Origin: Brachionus rotundiformis
Taxonomy: Eukaryota; Rotifera; Eurotatoria; Ploima; Brachionidae
Assembly (NCBI GenBank): GCA_016802295.1
Contig: JAESIW010000090.1
Coordinates: forward strand, 248,001 to 312,000
Length of the DNA: 64,000 nucleotides
Reading direction: 5' to 3'
In this document: positions 11,721-24,328 of the stretch, in pieces
Numbering within the stretch: position 1 is the stretch's first letter
Layout: every line of letters starts with the position of its first letter
The notes under the pieces: generated by a model
Database searches by the model: none
Seen by the model: only the letters and a program-made list of their open reading frames with translations
Told to the model about the DNA's origin: nothing
Translations under genes and position numbers: made by a program

Positions 11721-14700
11721 AACATTGATACTTTTATTTAAATTTTTTTTAATTACATTTTTTAAATAAAATGAATAATTAGAATATTTAAATTGAAAAT
11801 ATTTGTTTATTGGAATGTTTGGATGATTCAATGGAATCAATTGATTTATTTGAAAATATTTTTTTGTTAGTTTTTCCAATCGAAGCATATTTTTACCATA
11901 GATTTTAAATTTTTTAATTTAATTATGATTTTAAATTGATTGTCTAGCTCATTGAACTCGTATTGTTTGCTTGATTCAGATCTGCCCTTCAATTTAATTG
12001 AATACAATATTTGCCAATAGATGTACTATCCTCTTATCATTAATTGCTGGATCCCAAAATACCAACATGGCAAAAGTGATAATTACCTTGTATTTGAGCA
12101 CTGGATCAGATCCAGTGTATATGGGACCTATAAATCCATAATTGAAAGGAAAAATTTGGCGATAGATTTTACTTAATCTCTTCTTGGTTAAATAATTTGC
12201 CAAATATTAATATTCAAGGCTGATAGTTTTCTTTAATTTCTAGCTGGTTCGAAACCTTGTCTTCAGGATAACTTTTGTCAAAAAATTGTTAGCTTTTGTT
12301 CTTTTAGATAAAGGAAAAGGACTATCATGAAGTGGCAGTCATTTTTTCCACAAGAAGCAGTGTTTATTCTTTTTTTTCCAAGATAGACAAAATAAGTGGC
12401 AATACCATACCCATAGAGAATATAACTTGGTGCATGTGTAAGTATTGGCAAAGAGGTGACCATTTTTTTCGTATCTTTAAACTTTTTTTTTCAATTTTAA
12501 AAGTCCAGGTGATTTTCAGTAGACCGGATCAAATCTCAGCAAATTTAAATTTAGATAAATTCATTGTTATCTTACTATTTTTCAAATAAATAATTGCCTA
12601 AATATCCTGTTTTTTTTCTACTTAATTTCGAGAAATTTAAAGCAAAAAATACTTTCGAGACAACAAATTGTATAAATATTTTTTAATTTTTAAATCTATT
12701 TTAATAACACACAAAACAACTTATAAATAAATTTTCTTAAAAACCAAGCGATCAAGGGTTATCGTTAAAAAATATATATAAAAATGTATATATTTTTATA
12801 TATATATTTTTTTTGTTCTTAATTACTCTTGAAACATATTGGAATATTTTTGTTTAAATCTTTAAATTTCTTTTATTTGATTTAAAGAGCTCGAGGACTT
12901 GGCAAAATTGTAAGAGAAAAATTTCAAATTTCTAATTTAAAACAAGCATTCATTGCCAAGGTAAAACTAGTAATTTTATCTATTTGAATAGTAGTAATTG
13001 ATGATCTTAATGAATTAAGAAAATTTTTTAAAGGCATCTCAATTTATTTTGTTTGTTCTAAATAGAAAATCTTCAGGTCTGAATTAATTGCTTATGTTTG
13101 AGAAATATTTTTTTCATTTATATTAAAATAAAAAAATCATATTCAACAATTGTTTATAAACTATGTTTAGATTAAAATTTTTATTCAAAATTTAGATAAA
13201 AGCTAGTTTAAATTTCGACTAGCAATTGACATTAAAAGTCATTATTAGAAAAAAGCTCTCAAGATTCTTCAGCTAGTTAAAATTAATTTTTATTGCTTCG
13301 ATACTCGAGCAAGCAAACTGAAGCGGTGTATAATCATTCAAAAATTAGCTTGGGATTTGTGAATGGTTTGAGAATGTTAAAAACTGTAATCAAAAATTTA
13401 ATTTATACCATAAATTTGTTTAGATAAATTAATTATGAGTGTAATTATGGCAAAGGTTTGATTTGTTCAATGTGAGTGAGCTAGTTTGGATAGATAAGCA
13501 GATCAGATCAAGTTTTGGCACAGTTTTATCTCTTGACCGAGAGAATAAATTTAAGCATAGATATATTCTAACAAATAGCTTTATTTATTTTCATTTATTG
13601 TTCCTTATGATCCTTAGGGTCATTCTATTCGACTTCTTAGCAACTCTTTATTAGCAGGATTTGAGCTGATCGAACCACTTCATTATTTACTTATTTAAGA
13701 GATAATTTAGGAAAGGGACAGTTCCAGGGCCGCCCCGAACGGCATCAGCCTCTTTTCAATTTAAAAAAACAGATCAGATAGTCCTTCAATTGATCAGCTA
13801 TTAATTCATGGTTCTGCTTTGTAGTAGCACTACACCATCGACTCTATTTTCATTAATAGAAAATAATTTTGATAAGATGTCACTTTGAATAACAAAAAAT
13901 ATAAAATTTTATTAAAACTTAATAGAAATATTATAAATTTATGTTTTTTTAGTTGAATTAAAATGTGATAATTTGTCGAGCGGGTGCCGGGGGGTTGGCT
14001 TGGCAAATTTAGTCCCTGTAGATGTTTTTCTAGTGTTAAAATTAATAATGTTGTTTCAGTGGGAATTGTTTGTCGACTGCTAGTAGATGCCTGAGGCCTA
14101 CTAGGCTGCTAAGCTTTGCTAATCACCTTGAATTTGAATAAATCTAAAGTCTTTGTTTTCAGCCAAAATAACAAAAGAGCTTATCGGGTCAGAGGCTTAA
14201 TTAAAAGTCGGCGTTCAAGTGGAAGCAATTAAAGTCCAAGGAAATTTAATTATGTAAAAAATTATGTTTTTGGCACATGTTTGAAAAGATTCAGCAATAA
14301 AATTTATCAACAAAAACAAAAAAAAAGACTTAGCTTGGCATTTTTGCGCAATTCTAAAAAGTATGCTAAGCCGTAACTCGATCTTTTATTAAATTTCGAT
14401 AACAACTCCTCGGCAAACACAATTTATCTTCGATTAGCAGTTCATTATTCTCAATTTAGGCTCGATGAAAAACTCACGTTGCTCAATTGTCAACAACACA
14501 CGTACACACACACATTATTCTAGTTGTCTTTAGTTTTATTTTTTTATCTCATTCAAATAATTTATAACTACCTTTAAAAACGGAGCGCATACGCTCAAAA
14601 ATATTAAATTGACTAGTAATCAAATTTAAAACATATTAAGATAAAAAAGAAATATAAAGAATAAAATTTTATGCTAAGATAACGAAGATAATGAAGGTGG

Positions 14701-17657
14701 TTTGGTTTTGGTCAAATTAAAAAATTGTCATTTATTGGAAAAATTTATTTAATTGTTAATTAGTTAATCTCAAATGTCTAAACAAAATTGACTCCACATT
14801 CGTGTACAAAGAGACTAAGAATTTCGGCTGTCCTTGAACCTTGAACATCCACCAATCAGATCGCATTGCGAATATTATTGGCTCAAATGCTGTAATAAAT
14901 TATAATAAATTAAGCACATTGATATCGCTAAATGCGATGACTTAACTTTATATGAAAAAAAAAGATTCATTCTTTTTTTTTGTCACGGACATTGTTTATG
15001 TTGCTCAAAGCACGTGAATCGCTCAATATAGATAAACTATAGAAGCAAATGTTGTTCGATAATTAAAAAATTTAACTTTTGGAGTAATGACGCAATCAGA
15101 CTAGGCTAGAATAGGAATCTGCATCAGTCTGATTGACTATTCATAATTAGGAATAAAACAATCAAAAGTTAGTTTAAAAGCTGCTTTATGCATTTAGAAT
15201 CGATTCGATTAGAATCGATAAAAGACGGCTAGGTATGTACACAAGCATGTGATTGTGTTCTTAAAAGAGAAAAATAGAAACTAATTAAATATTTCGATAT
15301 TGTTGCAAGGTTTCATTCATTCAAGTTTTTTTTTTTGCCTAAGTAACACATAAATATTTGATTGAAGAATAAAAAATTAGACTTAATTTATTTAGTTAAT
15401 TAGGTTTGAATGTGCGAGACTTAGGCCTTGGCCAAGTCAGGTTACTTGGAGACAAGTTCTTATTTATCTTTGTCAAATAGAGCAATTTTTGAATTAAAAA
15501 TTAAGAATAAAAACACTTACTAATTTGAGTAAACATGATATACATGTTTGCTTATTTATATTTAGAGAAGATAAATTTATTAAATTCAGAGGGTTATTAC
15601 TAAGATTTTATTATAATTATTATTACATTTTATATTTGAGCATAATTTCAATATATGTCAAAAAATTTCGAAATTATGATATTAAAAAGCTGCATCATCC
15701 ACATCCACATCTAGTTGTCAAAAGAGAGTCGGACCAAAAAATAAACAATAAAGAGAGAAATATGCGGCAGTTGTTCGGGTTTGGGAACATTTTGCGATTT
15801 AAATGAAGCAGTGCTTGATTTAAATTTAAAAGCTCGTTTAAATACGCAAATGATTGATGACAAAAATACAAGGTTCATCATCATTCAAGTTTAATTAACA
15901 TATCAAAACGATAGTAAAATGCATATCTCTCTTTCTCTCTCTTTCAAAAAAAAAAGCAATTAATCTTATTCTCTTTATTTAATAATAATAATAATAATAA
16001 AAAAAAGAAAAGAGAGTATACAAGACACAGTGTTTAAAATTAAAGATAGATTGATAACTTCTGCATTATTTTTTTATTTTGTTTTTTATTTTATTTTTTT
16101 ACTATCTTTCAAACATATTTTTATAATTAATTACCTTCTATTGTAAATCTAAGACTTAATTTTATTTTCAACTTTATGGAAACATTTGTCGGTCGATTGG
16201 CAGCCAGATTATTCACAGTGGCGCACATTTATTCTCTGTATTTAGCCACATCGATCAATCGGCAATGGGCACCAAATAAAGCTACTAGAAAAAGCTGAAA
16301 CAAAAAATAAATAAAAAAATTATGCATATTAATATAATTATTATTTTGTTTAAGGAGTTGTTTAGTCAAGATTTAGATAAGAATATATTAAACAAGAGTG
16401 AAATTTACCTCTCAATATCATACGAGCGAAAGCTTTAGAATGCGCCGTATTTGCGTTTAGGTAAATAGTTTGTGATAGGCACCGGTTTGATAAGATAACA
16501 AGTGCTTTTTAGAAGAGGGCTAAATTTAGACCAGGACTGGCCCGCTCTGGTCATTAGCGGCGCTTGTTTAGCTCAAATGGTGGCACTGGTGGTGGTGGTG
16601 GTGGTGTATGTGTTTGAGGTGATTAATGCGCTTTGAATTAAAGCCAGTGAGCACAGATGGGCCTAATGAACGCGCACATATTTTCTAAAAGGCATGCAAA
16701 TAAATTAAATTTAGATTGTTTTGTTAAGTAGCGGTTAGTTAAAATTTGAATAATGGTTTTAATTATAATTTGGTGTTAATCGCTGGAATTTGTTTAGGAT
16801 AGATTATTATTTCAAGAATTTTTATTCCAAGCGTGTAGTATAAACAAAGCAAATAATTATTAAAATGTTATATTTGCTCTAAAGTTCACTTCTACGAAAG
16901 ACACTTGAACCAAGCTCGGTTTTAATTATGGAATAACCTAAATTTTGATACTAATATAAATCAGGCTGATTTTCAAAATTGGTTGCTAGGTATATTAGAA
17001 CTATTTGTGCTTGACTATTGATATCGCGACAACGCACAATCCAATTTAAGAGGCCATCACACAAACATGTACACACATACACACATATAAACACAATTGG
17101 TCTTTTTTGTTATCTACGCAAAGATAAAATAGCCTAGTGAAACCCTTCACATCTGATCGCCTTTTTATCACAAAATACGTAAACTTTAAACCTAAACAAT
17201 ACTTGTCATCGAGATATACACAGTTTATCTACTCAGATAAAATTTTTTTTTTTTTCGAAAGATAAATTATTTAGATATGTTTATGTGTGTTGATTGCGAC
17301 TTGAAGAATTTAATTTCTATATTGGACTATAAAAATTTATGGTCATTTTAAATATAAAATAAAAGCAAAAAAGGTCTCAAAATATATGGCTTGTTTCAAC
17401 ACTATTTTACTAGAAATTTTATTGATAGAAATATATCAATAGTTTTTGGTTTTTATTTTTTGTTAAATTTTTAATCTCAATACTAAGTTGTTTAAAAAAA
17501 AACTAGATTTTGAAAAAAAATAAGTTTTTATTTATTATATTGTTAATTTATAAAGAATAAAGTTAGTCAGGTTAGTGTGGTAAGATTTCAAGTAATATTA
17601 GACAATGAGACAAAAGTTGGAGTGAACATGTAAGGGAATTGGAAATTGATACACCCA

Positions 17658-17658
<1 letters not shown>

Positions 17659-17688
<30 letters not shown>
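17659..17688. repeat. (TG)15 microsatellite
   Basis: Thirty bases of uninterrupted TG repeat, about 140 bp upstream of the proposed TGIF TATA box. Confidence 0.95.
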
Positions 17689-17689
<1 letters not shown>

Positions 17690-17827
17690 TTGACTCCGCC
17701 TGTTGAGAGAGCAGTATCCGAATAGAGAGTGAATGTGTTGGGACAAGAATAGGCTCCGCCTTTTCTGGAGCTGCAGAGGATCGCTGACACAAAAAGGCTC
17801 GACTATAAGTACAGTATTGAGGAAGCA

Positions 17828-17835
17828 TATAAAAA
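17828..17835 (+). promoter_or_regulatory. TATA box of the proposed TGIF promoter
   Basis: TATAAAAA sits in a local GC-richer stretch, with two upstream CTCCGCC boxes (17693-17699 and 17753-17759). A start near 17860 would give a short noncoding exon ending at the donor GAG|GTAAAC (17884|17885). That could join an acceptor at 18945-18946, 13 bases upstream of the TGIF ATG. The link to TGIF is inferred from these splice signals. Confidence 0.5.
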
Positions 17836-18959
17836 GGCAAGGTCATTAGGCAAATTTTTCAAAACTAGCTAGCTCGCAATTGAGGTAAACGAATAGCAGA
17901 TAGACCTTGGACAGACACAAGCAGCACTGAGGTCGATTAAGTCTAAGCCCCTAATTGTGTGTGACAAAACAATATAGCAAAAAAAAAAATTTAGAGCCTC
18001 AGGTATTAGATTGTTAAAGCGTGAAAAGCGATACAAAGTATCATAAAGTCAAATAGCTTATAATTAAATCGTATCAATTTATCGATCAAAATTTGATCTA
18101 AGCTCATAACTAGGAATAAATGAAATTTAATCTCCTTAATAAATAGGTTTTTGAATTTTCTTTGTCTCAAAATAGATAAATATCGGTGCTTTATTTCTTA
18201 GCATTCATATATCTATATTAAAACCAAAGATTCACACACAACAAATTAAACATTAAATAACCTAACGGTGATTGCACGCGCTTGTCTCACAGCTTACACT
18301 GCAGACCTGGTTGTGAGTGCTCTTCATCATCTTCTTGTTCTTATTCTTATTCTTTTAGTAATGAGTCTATTGAAATAAGCGAACTTAATATCTAACAAAC
18401 AAGTTAACAAAATCAAAAAAAATAATTTTTAAATTAAATTTCAACAATAAAAATATATAAAAAAAAAACTTTCAAATTCTCCATCGTAATAACAATCTAG
18501 GTTTTGACAGAACATAATTGTAACACGTTCGTCTTGGAGAGCACGTTTTTTTTTCTCTTCATTTTTCTCTCTATTTTTCTCTCATTCGACTCTTTCTCAA
18601 TTTGGTCCTCTTGGGCTCAGTTTAGCTAACGGCCATTCCAAACAGATAGCTCAACACAGATACAAATTGCTCTTATTGCTCAATAGGATCACGTGATCTC
18701 ACTAAAAGCACACATATACACACACACACACACACAGACACAATCACTCACAGCATTAGGAACGTCAAAATTATGCAACCAACTTATCCTTTATAATTTA
18801 AATTTTGAAATATTTCAATAAAAAGAACAACAAAAAAAAAAAAAACAGTTAATTTATTTATTATTTAATTAATTATATAAAAATACATAGATAAAATATA
18901 TATATATATATTGTTATTTTTTTTTGGTTTTGTTGTTGCCGAATAGATATTGATAGACA

Positions 18960-20015
18960 ATGATGTTGGTGAATGCGAATAAGCCGGAGAGTTTAGTGGA
19001 CGGGGAGGGCGAGGGCTACTTTGTGAAGGGGCCCGCCGAGGCCGAGAGCAAGAAGCGGCGGCCGCAGTCGGTGACCAGCGAGGAGGAGACCGAGACGGAC
19101 GAGACCGACATAGACTCGGAGTGCTTCGAGGACGAGCTGCACATGGAGCTGAAGAGCGACTCGCTCGACGAGTACCAGCACTACCGGAGCAAGCGCTTCA
19201 AGCAGGAGTACCTGGAGTGCGAGGAGAGCGGCGCGTCGGCCCCGGTCACGCCCGACACCGCCGCCGAGAGCCGCAAGCGCCGCGGCAACCTGCCCAAGGA
19301 CTCGGTCAAGGTGCTCAAGATGTGGCTGTACGAGCACCGATACAACGCCTACCCGACCGAGAACGAGAAGATAACGCTGTCCAAGCGGGCCAATCTAACC
19401 GTGCACCAGGTCTGCAATTGGTTCATAAACGCCCGGCGCCGGCTCCTGCCCGACATCATTCGCAAAGAGGGCAACGACCCCGGCCACTTCACCATCAGCC
19501 GCAAGTCCAGCTCGGTCAAGCCCCGCTCGCCCGCCTCCCTCAGCCTCAGCATCGCCCAGCCCAAGTCCAACCACATATCCAAGTACTACGAGCTGTTCAG
19601 CGACAAGACCGCCGCCGCCGCCTCTGTCGACGAGCTCAACCTGCTCACCCCGGTAAGCGCCGGCTCCAGTCCCAAGTGCGACTCGGCCCAACAGCAGCAG
19701 CAGCAGCACACTGTCGCCGACCTGCTCAACGAGGAGGAAGAGCGCGCTCGCAAAACCAAATTCTTCAACCGCAAGACAATCCGCAACTACACCGAACAGC
19801 AGCAAAGCTTGCTCAAGGTCCACCACTATCAACAGCATCAGCAGCACATGCAAAGCATTCTGCTCCTACAACCAGTTCAAGGTTATCAACTACCGGTGCA
19901 GCAGCAACAACAAACGGACACGACGAATCTCAGCGACGAGCACACGGCCAATCTGCGGCTCTTGGTCGATGTGGCTGTCAGTCTTTGGGAAGAAGAGCAC
20001 AAAAACCGCAACTAG
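18960..20015 (+). CDS. TGIF: TGIF-type TALE homeobox transcription factor
   Basis: One coding exon encodes 351 residues. A TALE homeodomain occupies about residues 105-168 (RRGNLPKDSVKVLKMWLYEH, then NAYPTENEK with the three-residue loop, then VCNWFINARRRLLPDIIRKE), followed by the TGIF-specific DPGHFTISRK. TGIF proteins are nuclear repressors that bind TGTCA sites and restrain TGF-beta/Smad and retinoid signalling. The N-terminus is acidic and serine-rich; the C-terminal half has glutamine/histidine runs (QQQQQQH, YQQHQQHMQ). The coding exon is strikingly GC-rich, with G/C third positions, within very AT-rich flanks. The acceptor at 18945-18946 suggests a noncoding first exon near 17860-17884. 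The human homologue is of similar size. The identity is secure; the exact paralogue (TGIF1, TGIF2 or a single invertebrate TGIF) cannot be set. Confidence 0.95.
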   Translation: MMLVNANKPESLVDGEGEGYFVKGPAEAESKKRRPQSVTSEEETETDETDIDSECFEDELHMELKSDSLDEYQHYRSKRFKQEYLECEESGASAPVTPDTAAESRKRRGNLPKDSVKVLKMWLYEHRYNAYPTENEKITLSKRANLTVHQVCNWFINARRRLLPDIIRKEGNDPGHFTISRKSSSVKPRSPASLSLSIAQPKSNHISKYYELFSDKTAAAASVDELNLLTPVSAGSSPKCDSAQQQQQQHTVADLLNEEEERARKTKFFNRKTIRNYTEQQQSLLKVHHYQQHQQHMQSILLLQPVQGYQLPVQQQQQTDTTNLSDEHTANLRLLVDVAVSLWEEEHKNRN

Positions 20016-22592
20016 AATAAAAAAGAAGCTTAAAACGAATTTTTATAAAAAATAAAAAATTTGTGTCAACGGGTTTGGAATTTAATTTTAATCAGGTGAT
20101 TTGTTGTTGATCTTTTATTACTATTATTACTTTTATTATTATTACTATTATTATAACTATTATTATTAATATTTTATTTCTTTTTTTTTGTTTCTTTTTC
20201 ATCAATGTTTAAAATGAAATGGCCTTAAAATTTATTAAATTGTATATTGAAGTATATTTATGGTTCCAGATTGAATGGGAGTCTAGGAATTGTCGCCTTG
20301 TGCCGTTGTTAATTTCTAATTTGTTATTTTATTTTCATTTTTTTTTTTTTTGCCTACCAATTCATATATATATTGTATATATATATGAATGTCATATTTT
20401 TTTGCTGAAGAATTTTTTAATTATAAAATTTTTGAAGAGTATTTTTTTTCTAATTTAACTTTAAAAGACCACTAAACAGCCCAATATTAGAATTTTAATT
20501 ATTTTTATTAAGAGCAAACAAAATTAATTTTTGAAGAGAATTTTTTTGTTTTTTTTTTATTTTCTAGAAAAGTTAAAAACAAAAAATAAAAATTTATTTA
20601 AGCAAAAAGAATTTTTTTTTTTTTATTTTCCAGTCAAAATTTTCCGTAACGCTCAAAGCCCAAAATAACCAACTATGCACTAAATTCATGCATATACATG
20701 TACTAACATATTGTTGAGCCTGTTCCCTAGCCAGAGTTATTCAACAACTTAGATGGGATTAATTTAAATAAGAGAAAAATTAGTTGGGTAGCTGTTTATT
20801 CGGCATCTTCCTTAATGTTTACAATACTAAAGATTTGAAAATAAAGAGACTGTTGTAGTAGTCGAGGCTCTTGCATCTGCAGTGATTGTTAGACATGCCT
20901 TTTTTGCAAACAGAGTGGTCTCGCACTGGAATAAGCAATCAAGAAATATAACTGGCTAAGCATAAACATTATTTTTAAAGAAATCAAAGGTACTGTGAAT
21001 TTCAAAAACAAACAGAACAAAAATTCTTCCTATTTTGATGAATTAAAATTTACTAAAATAAAATATATTTAAAAAAAATACTTTGTTGCATCTTTTTTGC
21101 CTAAAATAATTTTTCTGATGTAGATAAAAGACATAAAGTAAAGCATAAATAAGAATCAAAATGACTATTTAAGATACCGAAATCAAAAACTCAGAAAAAA
21201 AATCTCAAGGGAGTGTGGGTAGTAGTGCTAGCGTTCCAGTGGCTCTATGTTCCACTAGAAGTCAAATAAGAAAAAAATGCCAGGTTCAATAGATTGCTAA
21301 GGCTTCACATTGACTAATGGCAGTGACTTGGACAGCTGCATTTTCCATCCATCTTTTCAAGCATCGGTTTTTTTTCTACTAATTTGTAATACATAGATCA
21401 ATGATGGTATTTTTAAGCTGTCAATTTTTATTAGCATAATTTGATTTTTTTCTTATAAATTTAAAATAATTCCATTTGAATACTTTTTTGTTATTTCAAA
21501 TAATATTTTTAGATAACTATTTCTAAAATTAATATTTTCCTAGTAAATGAACGTTTAAGAAGCCTTGAAGAAATAAAAAAATATATTTATCCAATAAAAT
21601 GAGTATTACCAAGTTAAGTTAAAGCTTTGGAAAGCCAAAATTCTAGTTTACTGAGACTAATTTAATGATATTTATCTTATCTAATAGCTATTTTTAATTT
21701 AAAAGTGGATTACAAATTAAACAAAAACACCTTATTTATTCTAGGTAAAATTTTTGTTGATTATTCATAGCAAATGTCTCATAATTGTTTGTTTCGATAA
21801 CTGGTTTGCTAAAAGCCTTACACAAAACTAACCAGAATAATTTGCTATCTTTAGCAAAGATAAAAAAATTGAAATATTTCATTAAAATCAAGTTTTATCA
21901 AAATATTATTAGATAATTGAAAAAAAAAATTAAACAGACTTTGTTTATTCTCTAGAACTTCGTATCTTATTTATTTGTTTATTTTAAATAAATATTTACT
22001 TTTGATATTATAACTAGGTTTATACTTGACTTTTTTTGTTAATTCAGACTCTAAAATTAATCCCAGATTTTAGAATAAAATTTATTTGTTTAATAACCTT
22101 TAAAAATTATTTTTTTTACTAATCAAAGTTAAACTAAGCCTTTTAAATAAAGATATATTAAAAATTCTAAGTGTTTCATTTTAAAAAGTTTGTTTAAACA
22201 ATTATTATATTTTTGACTAATATTCATATTATTTTAGAATGATTCCTATTAATTTTTCCAAGTAAATATTCACGTTTTTGTTCGAAACTTATAATTGCGA
22301 GCTTAATTAGCATCCTTAAAATGTAGTTTAGGCCTAATCTAAAATTTATATGACATTAGCAAAAATATTCAAAGTAAATTATTTAGATAGTCTGTACAAG
22401 TGAATCTTTATGGTCTCACGTTTTCCAAACATATATTTTTATCTAAAAGCTAAATTAAATTTTGTTAAAAAAATTAATTTTGCAATTATTAAATTGAAGA
22501 AAAATTAACTTTTTGACAAGTTAGTTTTTTAATCAATAATCAACAATTAAAAATGAAAATTGATGGTAAAAAATTAAATTTTTTCAAAAAAA
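20016..22592. other. Intergenic between TGIF and TAF8
   Basis: AT-rich DNA with TTA/ATT microsatellite-like runs near 20120-20175, a small TATATA palindrome near 20366-20390 and slightly less AT-rich tracts at 20640-20960 and 21180-21360. No open frame with family similarity or RNA-gene structure was recognised. Confidence 0.5.
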
Positions 22593-23320
22593 ATGGAAGA
22601 AGCTGAAATTCTCAGACGCAGGATACTGCACAGCTTTGTGTCCAGTGTGGCCTTGAAGCATGGTTTTGCCAAGGTTGAGGCATTCGCTCTTGAAACTCTA
22701 GCAGAAATGTTCATAGCCTGTAGTCAAATAATTATTAAGTTAATTTAAAATTTTAAAATTTAATCTCTAAAGTTATTAGTCAAATATGTGCTCAGACAAA
22801 GCTCTTTGCCGAGCTTCAGAACCGAACAGAGCCAACTTTTCACGATTTAGCTTCGGCATTAATAGAAATTGGCATTGATGTGGTATCTCTGTATAAATAC
22901 ATTAAAAGCCTAAGCAATCAACAATATCTGGCGATTCCTGAGCGTAATTTGCTACAAATAATTTAAACAAAAAATTTAAATATGGTTTCTTAAGCTGCAT
23001 TTGCCAGCATACAGACACCACCTGCTATTCTGCATGTAATAAAGCCAAGACCTCATCAAAATTATGTTTTCGACCATTTTCCGCCTTTCCCAGATCCGCA
23101 TACCTATATACAGACCGAATGTCCGGGAAAGTCGGAACGTGAGTATCAAAAAACCCGTGAGCTCATTGCCGAACAGAAGTTGAACATCGAAAAAGGCCTG
23201 GTCAGGTTCAGACTCAAAAATCAACTGGCCAAGCATGATGCTAAACATTTGTCCATTTTCAGTGAGGACTCCCAAAATACTGCTTATATGCGTAAACAAT
23301 TACCAAATTTAAATAAATAG
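22593..23320 (+). CDS. TAF8: TFIID subunit 8 (TAF8), three exons
   Basis: Exons 22593-22719, 22773-22943 and 22995-23320 join in phase (introns 53 and 51 bp) to give 207 residues. Residues about 5-90 form the histone-fold (bromodomain-associated) region: FVSSVALKHGFAKVEAFALE, then ISQICAQTK, then EPTFHDLASALIEIGIDV. The third exon has the TAF8 signature (RPHQNYVFDHFPPFPDPHTY) followed by a helical block (SEREYQKTRELIAEQKLNIE). TAF8 pairs with TAF10 in TFIID, which recruits RNA polymerase II at promoters. It is shorter than the human protein (about 310 residues) because the C-terminal tail is reduced. The first donor (GTAGTC) is unusual but restores the conserved histone-fold sequence. Confidence 0.92.
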
Positions 23321-23635
23321 ATTATGTTTAATTAATTAATTTTAAGTGATCAAAAATGAGGATGAAAATTCAAACTTAATATCTCCCTTGGTAACTGGTC
23401 TTTTTTCTAATTAATTTCAAATTTCAAATATTTAATAAAATTTTGTTGACGTTTTTTTAATTAAAAAAATACAAGTTTTTTTTCCTATCAAATATTCAAA
23501 TAAAAAAAATTAATTTCAAAATTTTAATCTAAATAATTTAAGTTAATTAATAATTGAAAAATAAAAAAAAATTGAAAAATTTTTTTTATTAAAAAAAAAT
23601 GCTTTGAGTTGAATAAAAAATTCCGAAATACTAAT
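23321..23635. other. Intergenic, very AT-rich
   Basis: Short spacer between convergent genes; only A/T runs are visible. Confidence 0.6.
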
Positions 23636-23929
23636 TTAGCCCATAAAATAGTGATTTTTATTCGGATCTCTTGGTATTAGGTATTGGTCACCATTGGCAA
23701 GAACAAGTTTCTCATAAATAGGCTTTATTTTAAAGAAACCAACATTATTTCCTAGAATTTGGTCATTTGCTTGGTGATTTTGAATTGACTTGCTCTTCAT
23801 TTTTTCTATCAACAAGTCCCGTAACATGTTTATATCTTCATAATCACTGGACTGTTTCAAAAAATAGTCGTAACATGTACCAAGTTTACAAATAAGCAAG
23901 CAAACAATTGCTATTTGGCAAGACTTCAT
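23636..23929 (-). CDS. Small secreted protein, candidate peptide-hormone precursor
   Basis: A 97-residue frame starts at the ATG at 23929. It opens with a good signal peptide (MKSCQIAIVCLLICKLGTC), continues with a hydrophilic, helix-prone stretch (YEDINMLRDLLIEKMKSKS) and ends PNKNHYFMG followed by a stop. A C-terminal Gly could be an amidation donor, giving an -HYFM-amide end. There is no clear dibasic cleavage site before it, and I recognise no family. An ATAAAAAG motif about 50 bp upstream (near 23980) could be a TATA box. It lies between TAF8 and the BTB gene. Secretion is a sound inference from the signal peptide; a neuropeptide role is speculative. Confidence 0.55.
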   Translation of the reverse strand: MKSCQIAIVCLLICKLGTCYDYFLKQSSDYEDINMLRDLLIEKMKSKSIQNHQANDQILGNNVGFFKIKPIYEKLVLANGDQYLIPRDPNKNHYFMG

Positions 23930-24328
23930 TGCTAAAAAATTTTTCACAAAAAAATATTACTCAAACTCAGTCTTTTTATCCTCAAATATAATTAAAATTA
24001 GTCATTTATCTCTTGAGTGATGCTAGGGCGCCTTTGATAAATTAATGAAATTAGATGCTTAGCAGCATATTCGATCAATTAGTCTTTTTATCACCAAATC
24101 GGTTTTTAAAATCTCATTTTTATCTAGTAATTAATTTAAATTTTTATTTTTAATTTAATAAAAAAATATTAAATTTCTAATTTTTTATTATTTTTATTCA
24201 TAAGTGTTGTAAATAGCCACACTTTTTGATCTTGTACGAATGGTAGATTTTTTATGTTCGTCAAAATACATCCTTGGTACAAAAAATTTAAAAATAAAAT
24301 TAATAAATAAGTTAAAACATTTTCCATT

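Larger units (their letters stand above)
10911..17820. other. Long noncoding region upstream of the TGIF homeobox gene
   Basis: About 7 kb with no gene I can support. It contains a possible retrotransposon fragment (11395-11720), an unresolved coding-like patch (12000-12590), GC-richer islands near 13720-13760 and 13975-14100, simple repeats (GGT near 16590, AAT near 15980, CT near 15925, CA near 17070), and repeated ATCGAT-like strings near 15195-15230. Its position next to a developmental transcription factor makes a cis-regulatory role plausible, but nothing here proves it. Confidence 0.5.

Noticed and set aside
17572..17846. Minus-strand frames over the TG microsatellite
   Set aside because: They consist of repeated His-Thr from the simple repeat; the region looks like a promoter instead.
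19121..20020. Second long plus-strand frame and several minus-strand frames over TGIF
   Set aside because: GC-rich coding DNA leaves few stop codons in other frames; only the homeodomain frame has family similarity.
21180..21360. Possible tRNA or small RNA gene
   Set aside because: A GGTTCAA-like string occurs, but no cloverleaf arms or A-box can be built around it.
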